A stretch of 64,000 nt of DNA, from the NCBI RefSeq assembly GCF_000379425.1, contig NZ_KB902215.1, positions 1-64,000 of the forward strand, read 5' to 3'. Numbering within the stretch: position 1 is the first letter of the stretch; every line of letters begins with the position of its first letter. Below, piece after piece: positions 37,440 to 47,203 of the stretch. This DNA comes from Corynebacterium lubricantis DSM 45231 (GTDB taxonomy: Bacteria; Actinomycetota; Actinomycetes; Mycobacteriales; Mycobacteriaceae). Under the pieces are notes generated by a model. That model was not told the DNA's origin and ran no database searches. It saw only the letters and a program-made list of their open reading frames with translations. The translations under genes were made by a program, and so were the position numbers.

Positions 37440-38012
37440 TTAGTGCCCGAAGGGGTCCTCGTCTTCGCCGGGCATCCACGTCAGGCCCGGGACGTTCCAG
37501 CCGTTTTCTTTCACAGTCTTCTTCGCCTGGCGCTTGTAGCGTCCGGTGAGCACGTCCAGGTAGGTGAAGCCGTCGAGGTGACCGACCTCGTGCTGCAGGC
37601 AGCGGGCGAAAAAGCCGTGGCCTTCGACTTCGACGGGCTCGCCGTTCTCGTCGAGCCCGGTGACCTTGGCCCATTCCGCGCGGCCGGTAGGGAAGCCCTC
37701 GCCGGGGACAGAGAGGCAGCCTTCGTCGTCGGAGCCGTCGTCGGCGGGCATGGTCTTCGGGATCTCCGAGGTTTCCAGCACGGGATTAATCACGGTGCCG
37801 CGGCGCATCACGTCGCCGTCGGGGCAGTGGTAGACGAAGATGCGCTTGGACACGCCGATCTGGTTTGCTGCGAGCCCGACACCGTTGGCTACGTCCATGG
37901 TTTCGTGCATGTCCGCGATGAGTTCTTGTAAGTCGGCGAGAGGCTCCGTGACTTCTGCGGTGGGGGTGTGCAGAACGGGGTCGCCGTGGATCACGATGGG
38001 TCGAATGGTCAT
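37440..38012 (-). CDS. def: Peptide deformylase
   Basis: Def removes the formyl group from new proteins. The 190-residue protein has [18 protein letters not shown] with metal-binding Cys, and QHEVGHLDG with the two His ligands and catalytic Glu. ATG 38012 is chosen because TAAACT lies seven bases upstream on its strand, giving a leaderless start; the longer frame adds 13 unconserved residues. Its -10 box overlaps that of the divergent DUF3263 gene. Confidence 0.95.
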   Translation of the reverse strand: MTIRPIVIHGDPVLHTPTAEVTEPLADLQELIADMHETMDVANGVGLAANQIGVSKRIFVYHCPDGDVMRRGTVINPVLETSEIPKTMPADDGSDDEGCLSVPGEGFPTGRAEWAKVTGLDENGEPVEVEGHGFFARCLQHEVGHLDGFTYLDVLTGRYKRQAKKTVKENGWNVPGLTWMPGEDEDPFGH

Positions 38013-38028
38013 GACATACAGTTTAGGC
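38013..38028. promoter_or_regulatory. Overlapping divergent leaderless promoters in a 16-bp gap
   Basis: Only 16 bases separate the start codons of def (minus) and the DUF3263 gene (plus). TACAGT (38017-38022) ends six bases before ATG 38029. TAAACT on the other strand (38025-38020) ends seven bases before ATG 38012. The two -10 boxes share three base pairs, so both promoters cannot be opened independently. Confidence 0.6.
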
Positions 38029-38253
38029 ATGCTGACAAATTCCGACCTCAACCTGCTCGACTTTGAGGCGCGCGCCCCACGTTCCCTCGGCGCGAAGGAG
38101 GAGGCGATCCGTCGGGAGCTCGGGCTGACACCGGTGCGGTATTTTCAGCGCCTCAACATGCTTATCGACGACCCCGACGCCCTAGCTGCCCGGCCGCAGC
38201 TGGTTCGCAGATTGCAGCGTGTCCGCGACACACCAGATGAAGGAACGTACTAA
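38029..38253 (+). CDS. DUF3263 small protein
   Basis: This 74-residue protein has [22 protein letters not shown] and [11 protein letters not shown], the DUF3263 signature of actinobacteria. The fold looks like a helix-turn-helix, so DNA binding is possible. It sits divergent from def and before a LytR_C protein exactly as in mycobacteria. A TACAGT box six bases upstream suggests a leaderless start. Confidence 0.85.
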   Translation: MLTNSDLNLLDFEARAPRSLGAKEEAIRRELGLTPVRYFQRLNMLIDDPDALAARPQLVRRLQRVRDTPDEGTY

Positions 38254-38263
38254 TGTTACGCAT

Positions 38264-39034
38264 GTGACTAACGTGAATCCTGATAATCAAGAGAGCCAGC
38301 CAGAAAACCAGGCAACTGAAGGCGCCCACGCCGCTCCAGCCGCCGGCGGGGCCGCTGCCAGCAGCTTCCCGTTCCGTGGCCTGGCCATGGTGCTGATTAC
38401 CGTGGCCGTGCTCCTGGGCCTGTGGGGTGTGTACGCCCTCACCCAAGGTGATGGGTCCCAAAACGCTGCCTCCCAGCAGACCACCGAATCGCAAGAGGCA
38501 AGCCCCGAAGCGGGCTCGGATGCTGGGACTGATACAAGTCAAGAACCAAGCCCCGCACCTGCCCCTTCCGAGTCGGCGAAGCCAGCAGAGTCGGCGCAGC
38601 CGTCGCCAGCGGAGGGCCGGGAGGGCGCTAACGCACCTGCCGGCCAAGACCGCGGCGCAGACCGAGCAGACGCGCCGGCTGCAGGAGGGGCCGCAGCCCC
38701 AGGCGCACCAGCCGCCCCGGCCGCACCTCGCGCCGAGGTAGTCAACGTGTACAACAACTCCACGGTGCAAGGTCTTGCCTCCAACGTGTCGGAATCACTG
38801 CGTGATCGTGGCTATGACGTCGACGTTGACACCGGCAACATCACCGAAGATGAGATGATCCTGCCAGAAACCACGGTCTTCTACGATCCCGCCGTGGACG
38901 GTGCGGAAACACGTGCGCGCGAGCTTGCTGACCTAGTCGGTGGTGTCGCACAGAAGAATGTTGATAATCTTCCAAAGGAAGCTACTGAGGGCGGTGCCCT
39001 CACCCTTGTTCTAGCAGGAGAGGTCAACCTCTAG
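38264..39034 (+). CDS. LytR C-terminal domain membrane protein
   Basis: A Pro/Ala-rich N-terminus is followed by one membrane helix ([20 protein letters not shown]), a long Ser/Pro/Ala/Glu linker, and a C-terminal LytR_C domain starting at [17 protein letters not shown] and ending [10 protein letters not shown]. Such proteins stand in the envelope; related domains accompany cell-wall ligases. GTG 38264 keeps it clear of the DUF3263 stop, but AAGGAA is 19 bases away, and ATG 38237 is a possible alternative. Its stop overlaps the GCS2 ligase start by one base. Confidence 0.82.
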   Translation: MTNVNPDNQESQPENQATEGAHAAPAAGGAAASSFPFRGLAMVLITVAVLLGLWGVYALTQGDGSQNAASQQTTESQEASPEAGSDAGTDTSQEPSPAPAPSESAKPAESAQPSPAEGREGANAPAGQDRGADRADAPAAGGAAAPGAPAAPAAPRAEVVNVYNNSTVQGLASNVSESLRDRGYDVDVDTGNITEDEMILPETTVFYDPAVDGAETRARELADLVGGVAQKNVDNLPKEATEGGALTLVLAGEVNL

Positions 39035-40167
39035 TGGATCCATATCGGGATTTTAAGCGCTCACCAGAGCCCACCTTGGGTGTCGAATGGGAGATCGGGG
39101 TCGTCGACCCCATCACCCGCGACCTCGTGCCACGCGCAGTCGAGGTGATTGAAGAAGTTGAGCGCCGCTATCCCGATATCCACCTGGAGCGCGAGTTCCT
39201 GCAGAACACCATTGAGCTAGTCACCCCGGTGTGCCACACCACGCCGGAAGCAGTGGCCTACCTGACGGAGACCTTGGGGAAGATCCGTGAGGTTGCTACT
39301 GACAAGGACCTGCGCCTGTGGGCAGGCGGCGGGCATCCTTTCTCAGATTTTCGCAAGCAACCCGTCTCGCCGAAGATGACGTACGCGGAGATCATCAACC
39401 GCACCCAATACTGGGGCCAGCAAATGCTGCTGTGGGGAATTCACGTCCACGTCGGCATTCGTCACGAAGATCGGGTCTGGCCCATCATCAATGCGCTCAT
39501 GACGAAGTATGCGCACCTGCTTGCCATCTCGGCGTCGTCTCCTGGCTGGGACGGGCTGGACACCGGCTACGCCTCCAACCGCACCATGTTGTACCAACAG
39601 CTGCCCACCGCGGGTATGCCGTATCAATTCAAGGACTGGGACGACTGGGTCCAGTTCATGACGGATCAAAACACCTCCGGTGTGATCAGCCACACCGGCT
39701 CGATGCACTTTGATATCCGCCCCGCGGCCAAGTGGGGCACCATCGAGGTGCGCATCTCAGATGCCACCTCGAACCTGCGCGAGCTGGCAGGAGTTGTGGC
39801 GCTGACCCACTGCCTGGTGGTCTACTTCGATCAGATGATCGACGAGGGCAAAGAACTTCCCACCCTGCAGCCGTGGCACAACGCAGAGAACAAGTGGCGC
39901 GGCGCCCGCTACGGGCTGGAGGCACTCGTAATCACGTCGCGGGAGACCGAGGAGCGGTGGATCTCGGAAGAGCTCGCCGAGCTTGTCGACGAGTTACGCC
40001 CCACCGCCGAGCGCCTCGGCTGCAGCGACGAGCTAGAAATTGTCATGGAGATCCTCGAGCGCGGCGCGGGCTACCAGCGCCAACGCCGGATTTTCCAGGT
40101 CAGTCGCGATTGGAAACAGGTTGTAGACAACTCCTGCGATGAGATGGAGCGCCTGACGTGGCCGTAG
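39034..40167 (+). CDS. Carboxylate-amine ligase, YbdK / GCS2 family
   Basis: This 377-residue protein of the glutamate-cysteine ligase 2 family has [11 protein letters not shown] at the N-terminus (ATP and metal binding), [17 protein letters not shown] and [12 protein letters not shown]. Family members join glutamate to cysteine or another amine; which one is not deducible here. Mycobacteria have the same gene next to the same neighbours. The start GTG overlaps the upstream TAG by one base, and its own end overlaps the hydrolase start. Confidence 0.88.
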   Translation: MDPYRDFKRSPEPTLGVEWEIGVVDPITRDLVPRAVEVIEEVERRYPDIHLEREFLQNTIELVTPVCHTTPEAVAYLTETLGKIREVATDKDLRLWAGGGHPFSDFRKQPVSPKMTYAEIINRTQYWGQQMLLWGIHVHVGIRHEDRVWPIINALMTKYAHLLAISASSPGWDGLDTGYASNRTMLYQQLPTAGMPYQFKDWDDWVQFMTDQNTSGVISHTGSMHFDIRPAAKWGTIEVRISDATSNLRELAGVVALTHCLVVYFDQMIDEGKELPTLQPWHNAENKWRGARYGLEALVITSRETEERWISEELAELVDELRPTAERLGCSDELEIVMEILERGAGYQRQRRIFQVSRDWKQVVDNSCDEMERLTWP

Positions 40168-40721
40168 TGTTTTTGGGCTCGGCAGGACAACTCGCTGATT
40201 CCTGGGCCGGCGTTGTTGGCCATCTCACCGAGAAGCCCTATATCCCGGTCCTGGAAGGAAATAGTTTTCACCAGCGCGCGGATGCGTTGGAGGACTACCT
40301 GGACAAACATGAGCTGCGCAGGCCAACTCTGGTGGGCCACGGGATCGGTGCGATGACCGCGCTGCAGGTAGCCGCCCGGCGCCCCGTTGAGCGCCTCGTC
40401 TTGTCGAACCCGCAGCTCACGCTGGATAAAAACGCGGTGGACAAGCAGAAGAAAGCCCTGAAGTGGGTGCCGAAGTTCATGTTGAAGTCCGTGGGCGCGG
40501 ACAAGGAGCAGTTCCGTGCGGCACTCGATGAGGCCGGCCAGATAGACCTTCGTCGCGAAGCGATGCTCGTCGAAGCACCCACCCTGGTGCTCGGCGCGGA
40601 CGATGCCGCGCGCGAAGTGGCGCAAGTGATCCACGGCGCGGAATACCGCGAGGTAGCGGCCAGCGGCGATTGGTACGTAACAGACCCGGACCGCTTCGTC
40701 GCGGAAGCGGGCCTACGCTAA
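40158..40721 (+). CDS. Alpha/beta-hydrolase-like protein lacking the catalytic Ser
   Basis: This 187-residue protein has an alpha/beta-hydrolase core, with an N-terminal [10 protein letters not shown] oxyanion-type loop, a nucleophile elbow and [10 protein letters not shown] before the usual Asp position. The elbow reads GHGIGA instead of G-x-S-x-G, so the serine is replaced by Gly. No other Ser or Cys is placed to act. It may be a non-catalytic binding protein. It starts at GTG 40158, overlapping the GCS2 ligase gene by 10 bases, so the two are probably expressed together. Confidence 0.72.
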   Translation: MAVVFLGSAGQLADSWAGVVGHLTEKPYIPVLEGNSFHQRADALEDYLDKHELRRPTLVGHGIGAMTALQVAARRPVERLVLSNPQLTLDKNAVDKQKKALKWVPKFMLKSVGADKEQFRAALDEAGQIDLRREAMLVEAPTLVLGADDAAREVAQVIHGAEYREVAASGDWYVTDPDRFVAEAGLR

Positions 40722-40725
40722 GCGG

Positions 40726-41109
40726 CTATTTGGTGCGGCGCGGACGGGTGTCGGCGGGGGCGTCGTTGCGCGACATTTCCTTGCGCGAGCCGTAGAGAGC
40801 TTCACGACGAGAGACGCGGCCCAGGCGCTGCGCCGTAACCGGGTTAGTCATCAGCGCGAAGAGGACGAGCAGAATCAGCATGCCCACATCGGAGCGCTCG
40901 GCGACCGAGAAATCGGGCGAGCCGACCATGTGGATGATCGCGCCCACCACCATCAAGATCAGGCCTGTGGTCTGCGGTTTGGTGATCGCGTGGACGCGGC
41001 TCAGCGTGTCGCGGAAACGCAGCACGCCCACCGCCGCGGAGAACACGAGGATGGCGCCGGAGTAGATGAAAATCAGCGAAACGATGTCGGTGAAAAATTC
41101 GAGAGTCAT
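40726..41109 (-). CDS. mrpG: Mrp Na+/H+ antiporter subunit G
   Basis: This 127-residue protein has three membrane helices. The conserved VGVLRFRDTLSRVHAITKPQTTGL is typical of MrpG/MnhG. The C-terminal tail is basic and cytoplasmic. ATG 41109 lies one base after the mrpF stop and follows GAGGGATGG; ATG 41121, overlapping mrpF, is an alternative. It is the last gene of the mrp operon. Confidence 0.9.
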   Translation of the reverse strand: MTLEFFTDIVSLIFIYSGAILVFSAAVGVLRFRDTLSRVHAITKPQTTGLILMVVGAIIHMVGSPDFSVAERSDVGMLILLVLFALMTNPVTAQRLGRVSRREALYGSRKEMSRNDAPADTRPRRTK

Positions 41110-41110
41110 G

Positions 41111-41386
41111 TTAGGAACCATCCCTCTTGCGGAAACGAGCCACGGACAGCGATGAGATGAAGCCCAGCAAGGCGATCACCATCATGACGTTGACCACGGT
41201 GCTATCCATGGTCCACACGATGTAGAGGGCCAGGGCGCACTGCAGCATAGCGACGACACCGTCGAGGCCCAAGACTCGGTCGAGGGAGTCGGGGCCGGTG
41301 GCGATGCGCCAGGCCATCATCATGAAGCCCGCCGAGAGCAAGATTGCCGGGACGATTAGAAAGTAGTTGTAAATGCTGGGGTCCAT
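41111..41386 (-). CDS. mrpF: Mrp Na+/H+ antiporter subunit F
   Basis: This 91-residue protein has three helices, with the characteristic RIATGPDSLDRVLGLD loop between the first two. It is a structural subunit of the multi-protein cation/proton antiporter. It follows mrpE by three bases. Confidence 0.92.
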   Translation of the reverse strand: MDPSIYNYFLIVPAILLSAGFMMMAWRIATGPDSLDRVLGLDGVVAMLQCALALYIVWTMDSTVVNVMMVIALLGFISSLSVARFRKRDGS

Positions 41387-41389
41387 GGA

Positions 41390-41902
41390 TTAGTGCCCCT
41401 TCTCAAAGATGGTGATCATGCGATGTTCAAGTTCTGCGACGGTATCAATTTCGCGTTGGATGTCCTCGTCGTTTTCAGCGTTGAGGACGTGAATTGTCCA
41501 CATGCGATTCGCGATATCGATGTCGGTGACCGAACCACCCGGCTGCAGGTTATAGGCCGAGGTGGCGAAGTACAGGACGAGCTCGTTGGACACGCGCATG
41601 GGGACATTCAAGATGGCGGTCTTTGGTGGCTTCTGAGGTCGCAGCGCCAACCATGACACCTTCACTGAGGCGACAATGAGATCGCCGAACCACTGGAAAA
41701 CAAATTTGAATAGTGGACCCCAGCTGATGCTGATATTTGAAATCGGCATCGCGGGAAGCGGGAAGAACAACACAACGCCGAGACCGACGAGCAGGCCGCC
41801 GAAGACATTGGCCCAGGACAGCTCGCCCATGAGGACGATCCACATGAACATAATCCATAAGACGAAGGAGATACGCAGGTTACTGCGCAACTTGGTGACC
41901 AT
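41390..41902 (-). CDS. mrpE: Mrp Na+/H+ antiporter subunit E
   Basis: This 170-residue protein has two or three N-terminal helices (SFVLWIMFMWIVLMGELSW region) and a C-terminal soluble part with LNVPMRVSNELVLYFATSAY. The glycine-rich PGG(S/T) turn of the family is present as LQPGGSVTDID. The ATG overlaps the mrpD stop by one base. Confidence 0.92.
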   Translation of the reverse strand: MVTKLRSNLRISFVLWIMFMWIVLMGELSWANVFGGLLVGLGVVLFFPLPAMPISNISISWGPLFKFVFQWFGDLIVASVKVSWLALRPQKPPKTAILNVPMRVSNELVLYFATSAYNLQPGGSVTDIDIANRMWTIHVLNAENDEDIQREIDTVAELEHRMITIFEKGH

Positions 41903-43740
41903 TAGGGTGTCGCCTCCTCGGTGGACTCGTTTGCGCCTCGGGTTGCAGGAGCAGGGATGGGTTCAGTGACCTCGCCCGACGATGCCGGTGCTGTGATCTG
42001 GTGCTGCTGAGTTTCGCCCTCGGATTGCTCCACCCCGGGAGCCGGTTCAGGCAGTTCGTGTTGACGCTGATCCAGGGTATCCGAGCCATCGTCGAGACGA
42101 TTTTGATTGATCGTGCGGGAGGGATCATCGGCCTTGTCGCCGAGCACTGCCGTGCGGTAGATGGAGACGTCCTGGGCAGATTCGGCGGCGCGGCCGGTGA
42201 TCGCGGAGATCGGGCCAGCCAATACCGTGATGGACAGGGACGCAGCAACCAGGGTCGCGGTGGAGGCCACCATGCCGAAGGGCAGGCGACCGACGTCCTC
42301 GCGCTCTTTGATGCTGACGGTGTCGGTGACATCCATCAGCGGTGCTGGGCGGGCCATGGCCATCTCGCCTTCGGGTGCGTCCTTGCGGTCGCGCCAGAAG
42401 CCCTTCGACCAAACGAGCATCATGACGTACAGGGTCAGCAGGGACGTGACTACGGCACCGGCGATCAGGACCCAGGACAACCAGGATCCATCGTTAGCGC
42501 CCGCCTCGAGCAAAAGGATCTTGCCCATAAAGCCCGAGAACGGCGGGATGCCGCCCAGGTTAAGGGCCGGGATGAAGTACAAGATGGCAATCACTGGTGC
42601 GGTGTAGAGCAAGGAACCGAGACGACGAAGCGAGGAAGTACCGGCTTGGCGTTCGATAAGACCGACGACCAGGAACAGCGAGGTTTGCACCAGAATGTGG
42701 TGCACGGCGTAGAAGATCGCCCCCGACAGGCCCTGGGCGGACCCGAGCGCGATGCCGAGAATCATGTAGCCAATGTGACTGACCAGGGTAAATGACAGCA
42801 AACGTTTGATGTCATTCTGGGCCAAGGCACCCAAGATCCCGACGATCATGGTGGCTAGAGCCACCCACATCAAGAGCGTATCGAGCGAACCGTCGGTGAA
42901 CACGGTCGAGCGCATCCGGATAATCGAGTACACACCGACCTTCGTGAGCAGGCCTGCGAACACCGCGGTGACCAGTGAAGGCGCCGTGGGGTAGGAGTCT
43001 GGCAGCCACGCGTCCAGCGGGAAGACCGCGGCCTTAATACCAAAGGCGACAAGCAAGGTAGCGAAGATCGCGGTGCGGGTACCGTCCGGAATATCTTCCA
43101 TGCGGATGCCGATCTGGGCCATATTCATGGTGCCCACCGCGGCGTAGACGCCAGCCAAGGCGAACAAGAAAATCATCGACGACAGCATGGAGACCATGAC
43201 GTAACTGATTCCCGCTCTGACTCGCTCCGGGGAGGCGCCAAGGGTGAGCAGCACGTACGAGGCGACGAGGAAGACCTCGAAACCGACGTACAGGTTGAAC
43301 AGGTCACCCGCGAGGAAGGACAGGTTCACACCCATGGTCAGCAGCATGTACACGGGGAGGAACACGGCAACAGGTTCCTCGTCCGTGCCGTCGCGTACAC
43401 CCTGAGCGATGGCGTACCACATCACGCAGAACAGCACGATGGCAGAGACAAAGAGCATCACCGTGGAGAGGCGATCGGCCACCAGCGTGATACCGATCGG
43501 GGCGTCCCATCCGCCCAACTGCACGGTTTGGATGCCCTCTAAGTCGGCAACCAGAATCATCGCACCCGAGAGCACCATGAGAACGATCAGGGTGCTAATA
43601 GCAATCAGCCGTTGCAGATTCGGGTGGCGACTAAACAACAAGATGACGGCCGCTGCCGCTGCCGGAAGCAGAATCGGCAAAGGAATCATGTACGGCATGT
43701 ACGGCAGCACGAAGGCCACAAAGGACTCAAGACTATTCAT
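41902..43740 (-). CDS. mrpD: Mrp Na+/H+ antiporter subunit D
   Basis: This 612-residue proton-channel subunit is related to NuoM/NuoN. The family core is seen in FEVFLVASYVLLTLG, KAAVFPLDAWLPDSYPTAPS with the key Lys, and HIGYMILG. After the last helix it carries a cytoplasmic tail of about 100 residues rich in Gln, Glu and Pro that is unusual for MrpD. The start ATG 43740 overlaps mrpC by eight bases. Confidence 0.94.
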   Translation of the reverse strand: MNSLESFVAFVLPYMPYMIPLPILLPAAAAAVILLFSRHPNLQRLIAISTLIVLMVLSGAMILVADLEGIQTVQLGGWDAPIGITLVADRLSTVMLFVSAIVLFCVMWYAIAQGVRDGTDEEPVAVFLPVYMLLTMGVNLSFLAGDLFNLYVGFEVFLVASYVLLTLGASPERVRAGISYVMVSMLSSMIFLFALAGVYAAVGTMNMAQIGIRMEDIPDGTRTAIFATLLVAFGIKAAVFPLDAWLPDSYPTAPSLVTAVFAGLLTKVGVYSIIRMRSTVFTDGSLDTLLMWVALATMIVGILGALAQNDIKRLLSFTLVSHIGYMILGIALGSAQGLSGAIFYAVHHILVQTSLFLVVGLIERQAGTSSLRRLGSLLYTAPVIAILYFIPALNLGGIPPFSGFMGKILLLEAGANDGSWLSWVLIAGAVVTSLLTLYVMMLVWSKGFWRDRKDAPEGEMAMARPAPLMDVTDTVSIKEREDVGRLPFGMVASTATLVAASLSITVLAGPISAITGRAAESAQDVSIYRTAVLGDKADDPSRTINQNRLDDGSDTLDQRQHELPEPAPGVEQSEGETQQHQITAPASSGEVTEPIPAPATRGANESTEEATP

Positions 43741-44224
43741 CGTCGGCCTCCTTAACTGGGTCCTCGAAGGACTTGGGGCCGAAGGAGTCGCCCTCTGCCG
43801 TCAGCCGACCTGTTTCTGGGTCATCTGAGGCATCGTGGTCCGGTGCCGCCGCGGCAGTTGCCGGACGTGCCGCGATTGCTGCATCCTCGAGGTCGTCCTC
43901 GATGACGTCCGCAGTGCGGTAGCGGTACTGGCGATAAGCCAGCGCCAGGATGAACGAGGTCATCGCCAGCGAAATGACGATCGCCGTCAAGATCATGGCC
44001 TGGGCCAGGGGATCTGAGGTCTGATCCGGGTGAATCTCGGAATCACGGAACAGGATCGGTGGTGAACCGGCAGGCCCGCCCGATTGCAAGATCAGCAGGT
44101 TTGCTCCGTTGCCAATGAGTAAGATGCCCATGAGCATGCGGGTCATTGCTCGATCCAGCATGAGGTAGGTTCCGGCCGCGATCAACGCGCCTGAGGCGAG
44201 GAGGAGGAAAAGGTTCGCTTCCAT
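43733..44224 (-). CDS. mrpC: Mrp Na+/H+ antiporter subunit C
   Basis: This 163-residue NuoK-like subunit has three helices with GTYLMLDRAMTRMLMGILLIGNGANLL and DPLAQAMILTAIVISLAMTSF. The C-terminal 50 residues form an acidic tail. Its ATG directly follows the mrpA stop codon. Confidence 0.94.
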   Translation of the reverse strand: MEANLFLLLASGALIAAGTYLMLDRAMTRMLMGILLIGNGANLLILQSGGPAGSPPILFRDSEIHPDQTSDPLAQAMILTAIVISLAMTSFILALAYRQYRYRTADVIEDDLEDAAIAARPATAAAAPDHDASDDPETGRLTAEGDSFGPKSFEDPVKEADDE

Positions 44225-47203
44225 TTATTTGTCCTCGCTTTCGTCTGTTTGCGCTGTTGATGTGGCAGTAGTGGTAGCAGTTGCGGCTTCTGCCATTTGT
44301 TGTTTTTTCAGTTCCTGTTCTCGTCTGCGGAATTCCGCCTTGCGTTTCAGCGAGCGAGCACGATCGCGAGCGCGCTGCTTGCGGACTTCCTCTTCCTGGT
44401 CGAGCTGGCCACCCATAGAAGTAAGGATGTGCATGATCAATCCGATCACGATGAGATACACACCGAGATCGAAAAGTAGCGCGGAAGGAATTGCGATCTC
44501 GCCGATCAACGGCAAGGTCATGGTGGCGTAGTCGGAGGTCAGCGGTGGACGTCCGAGGAACATCGGCCACACAGCAGCTATCGACGACACAACCAAACCC
44601 GTTCCAAGGATTTTCGCCGGTTCGATCGGGAGGGCTGCCTCCAGCTCGGAGCGACCACCTGCGAGGTAGCGCAGCGTCAACGCCAGAGCGGCAACCAGAC
44701 CACCCGCGAAGCCACCGCCAGGCGCGTTGTGGCCAGCGAAGAAGAAGTAGATGGACAGCACCATCATGGAAGGGAAGAGGACGCGGGTAACCACATCGAC
44801 CATGATGGAGCGGTTCTGTGCCTTCTCGGAGTCAACCTCGGCTGCCAGCCAACGCCGCGCGTTGAGATTAGGTCGTGGCCGGCGGATCGGCCGGTCAAAC
44901 CTGCGGGTGCGGTAGATCAGGCTGGCCACACCAGTTGCGGCGATGACCAACACGGAAATCTCGCCGAACGTATCCCAAGCGCGCAGGTCGACGAGAAGCA
45001 CGTTGACGGTATTAGCTCCGTGTCCGATGTCGTAGGCCAAATCTGGCATGAGATCAGAGATTGGGCGTTCCTGGCGGGCGCTGATGGCGAACATGGCCAC
45101 GATCGTGACCGAAAGTCCCACCGCGATGGAGAGCCAAGCGCGCAGGCGGTTGTCCTGGTGCTGGCGCGGTTCCACGCTGGTGGGCATCTTACGCAGTACC
45201 AGCATGAACACGACCATGATGATGGTTTCGACCAAAACCTGCGTTAGTGCGAGATCCGGAGCACCGTGGAGGGCGAAAATGAACGCCAAGCTGTAGCCCG
45301 TCATACCCACCGCAATGATGCCCGAGAGACGGTTTTCCATCTGCGTGGCGGCGAATGCCATGAAAATGATGATGATAGCGGCAATCGCTTGCCAAGGGGT
45401 GTCCCACAGGCGCATGCGAATATCAGTGCGCTCCCCGAGCACGAGAGTCGTGAGCGGCAAAATGATAAGCACGCTGAAGATGACACCCAGGTTGTACGTC
45501 AGCGAACCGCGCTGCGTGGAGGCGGTCAGACGCAGGGAGAGATTGCCCAACCCGCGCAGGGTGTTGTCATAGACCGAATCGGCATCTCCCAACATCGGAA
45601 GTTCGCCGTAGAAGTAGCGCAGCGACCGGCGACGCCAGAACAAGAATGCGCCCACCACAATGATGACCAACGTGAGGATCAACGGGATGGTCACGCCATG
45701 CCAGAGAGCTAGGTGGGGGCTTTCTTCGCCAGGGAAACGGGAATCCAGGTGCGTAGCAATCGCACGATCCAGCCAACCAGGGAAGAAGCCGAAACCGATG
45801 GTGAACAGTGTGAGCACACCAGGAGCAAACCACAGGGAGAACCCAATGTGGTGCATGTTTTCCACGGCCTCTGACGTCTCCTTGTGATCCTTGGTAGCGA
45901 ATGCACCCCAGAGGAAATAGAGGGAGTAGGCCATGGTGAGGATCGAACCGACGACGATGCCGACGAGCAGGAGCTGGCGAGGAATGCCCACGAGGAGTTC
46001 CTCGCTCAAGACTGCTTGGAGGGCGGTTTCTTTGGCGATGAAGCCCCAGAGGGGAGGAATGCCCGCCATGGAAGCCGCCGAAATGGTAGCCAGCACAGCA
46101 ATGAACGGCTGCTTTTTGCCCAGGCCGGAGAGCTCGCGGATGTCGCGAGTCCCCGTGCAGTGATCGATCGCGCCGACAATCATGAAGAGGGCTGCCTTAA
46201 ACAGCGAGTGGCTGACAGTAAGCGCCAAGCCTGCCAGCATCGCTTCGCGGGAACCGATGCCGATGATCGCCATGATGAAGCCAAGCTGCGAGACGGTACC
46301 GTAGGCCAGGATCAGCTTCAGATCCTTTTGCTTTAAGGCCATCCAGCCACCCAGCAGCATGGTGAACACGCCGACCGGAATGACAATCAGGTGCCACGCG
46401 GGGATCACGTTGAAGTCGGGAGCGAGGCGGGCGACTAGGTAGATGCCCGCCTTGACCATCGCCGCCGAGTGCAGGTACGCGGAAACCGGTGTTGGGGCGG
46501 CCATCGCGCCGGGCAGCCAGAAGTGCCATGGTGCATTGGCGGATTTCGTGAGTGCGCCAAGCAGAATCAGCACAATGGCCGCGGTGGCGTACGGAGTGGT
46601 CTCCATATCGCTGAAGGTGGCAATTTCGGAGATTCTCCAAATGCCAGTCTGGCGACCGAACAAGATAATGCCCACCAGCATGGCCAACCCACCAAGCGTG
46701 GTCACCATCAGTGCTTGGTTCGCGGCACGACGCGAGGAGGCTCGCTCGCCGTAATAGCCAACGAGTAGGAAAGAAAGCACCGAGGTGATTTCCCAGAAGA
46801 TGTACATCAACAGGAAATTGTCAGAGATGACCAGGCCGTACATCGCTGCGGAGAAGCCAACCAATTGTGCGCCGAACATGGAAAGGCGGCGTGGGTTGGA
46901 ATCGAAATAGCCCCAACAATAGAACAGAACCAGGGCGCCAACGCCAAGGATGATCAAACTAAAAATGCCCGCTAGAGGGTCTAACCGGAACTCCCAGTTA
47001 AGGTGCGCTGCAGGCATCCATTCATAGGCTGCGATAATCTCGCCGCCCTGAGAAAATGCTCCAGAGCTAAAAAGAGTAATAATCCAGATAAATCCGGCAG
47101 CGGGAACTAACGCCAAGATTCCAAATGCAGGCCTGCCAAATGCCCTAATGAGCAGTGGCGCGGCAGCTGTGGCGATAGCTAGGGCAATAAGCAGTGAAAG
47201 CAC
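44225..47203 (-). CDS. mrpA: Mrp Na+/H+ antiporter subunits A and B fused
   Basis: This large subunit has 992 residues. The NuoL-like channel is seen in SAAMVKAGIYLVARLAP and GWMALKQKDLKLILAYGTVSQLG. A MrpA C-terminal extension follows, and then from about residue 800 a complete MrpB domain (VDVVTRVLFPSMMVLSIYFF and GHNAPGGGFAGGL), so no separate mrpB exists. The tail is Lys/Arg-rich. GTG 47203 is chosen because AAGGGGAG lies 10 bases upstream and the protein then begins LSLLIALAIATAAAPLL like other MrpA proteins; ATG 47239 and TTG 47245 have no such site. The operon mrpA-C-D-E-F-G exports Na+ in exchange for protons. Confidence 0.93.
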   Translation of the reverse strand: MLSLLIALAIATAAAPLLIRAFGRPAFGILALVPAAGFIWIITLFSSGAFSQGGEIIAAYEWMPAAHLNWEFRLDPLAGIFSLIILGVGALVLFYCWGYFDSNPRRLSMFGAQLVGFSAAMYGLVISDNFLLMYIFWEITSVLSFLLVGYYGERASSRRAANQALMVTTLGGLAMLVGIILFGRQTGIWRISEIATFSDMETTPYATAAIVLILLGALTKSANAPWHFWLPGAMAAPTPVSAYLHSAAMVKAGIYLVARLAPDFNVIPAWHLIVIPVGVFTMLLGGWMALKQKDLKLILAYGTVSQLGFIMAIIGIGSREAMLAGLALTVSHSLFKAALFMIVGAIDHCTGTRDIRELSGLGKKQPFIAVLATISAASMAGIPPLWGFIAKETALQAVLSEELLVGIPRQLLLVGIVVGSILTMAYSLYFLWGAFATKDHKETSEAVENMHHIGFSLWFAPGVLTLFTIGFGFFPGWLDRAIATHLDSRFPGEESPHLALWHGVTIPLILTLVIIVVGAFLFWRRRSLRYFYGELPMLGDADSVYDNTLRGLGNLSLRLTASTQRGSLTYNLGVIFSVLIILPLTTLVLGERTDIRMRLWDTPWQAIAAIIIIFMAFAATQMENRLSGIIAVGMTGYSLAFIFALHGAPDLALTQVLVETIIMVVFMLVLRKMPTSVEPRQHQDNRLRAWLSIAVGLSVTIVAMFAISARQERPISDLMPDLAYDIGHGANTVNVLLVDLRAWDTFGEISVLVIAATGVASLIYRTRRFDRPIRRPRPNLNARRWLAAEVDSEKAQNRSIMVDVVTRVLFPSMMVLSIYFFFAGHNAPGGGFAGGLVAALALTLRYLAGGRSELEAALPIEPAKILGTGLVVSSIAAVWPMFLGRPPLTSDYATMTLPLIGEIAIPSALLFDLGVYLIVIGLIMHILTSMGGQLDQEEEVRKQRARDRARSLKRKAEFRRREQELKKQQMAEAATATTTATSTAQTDESEDK

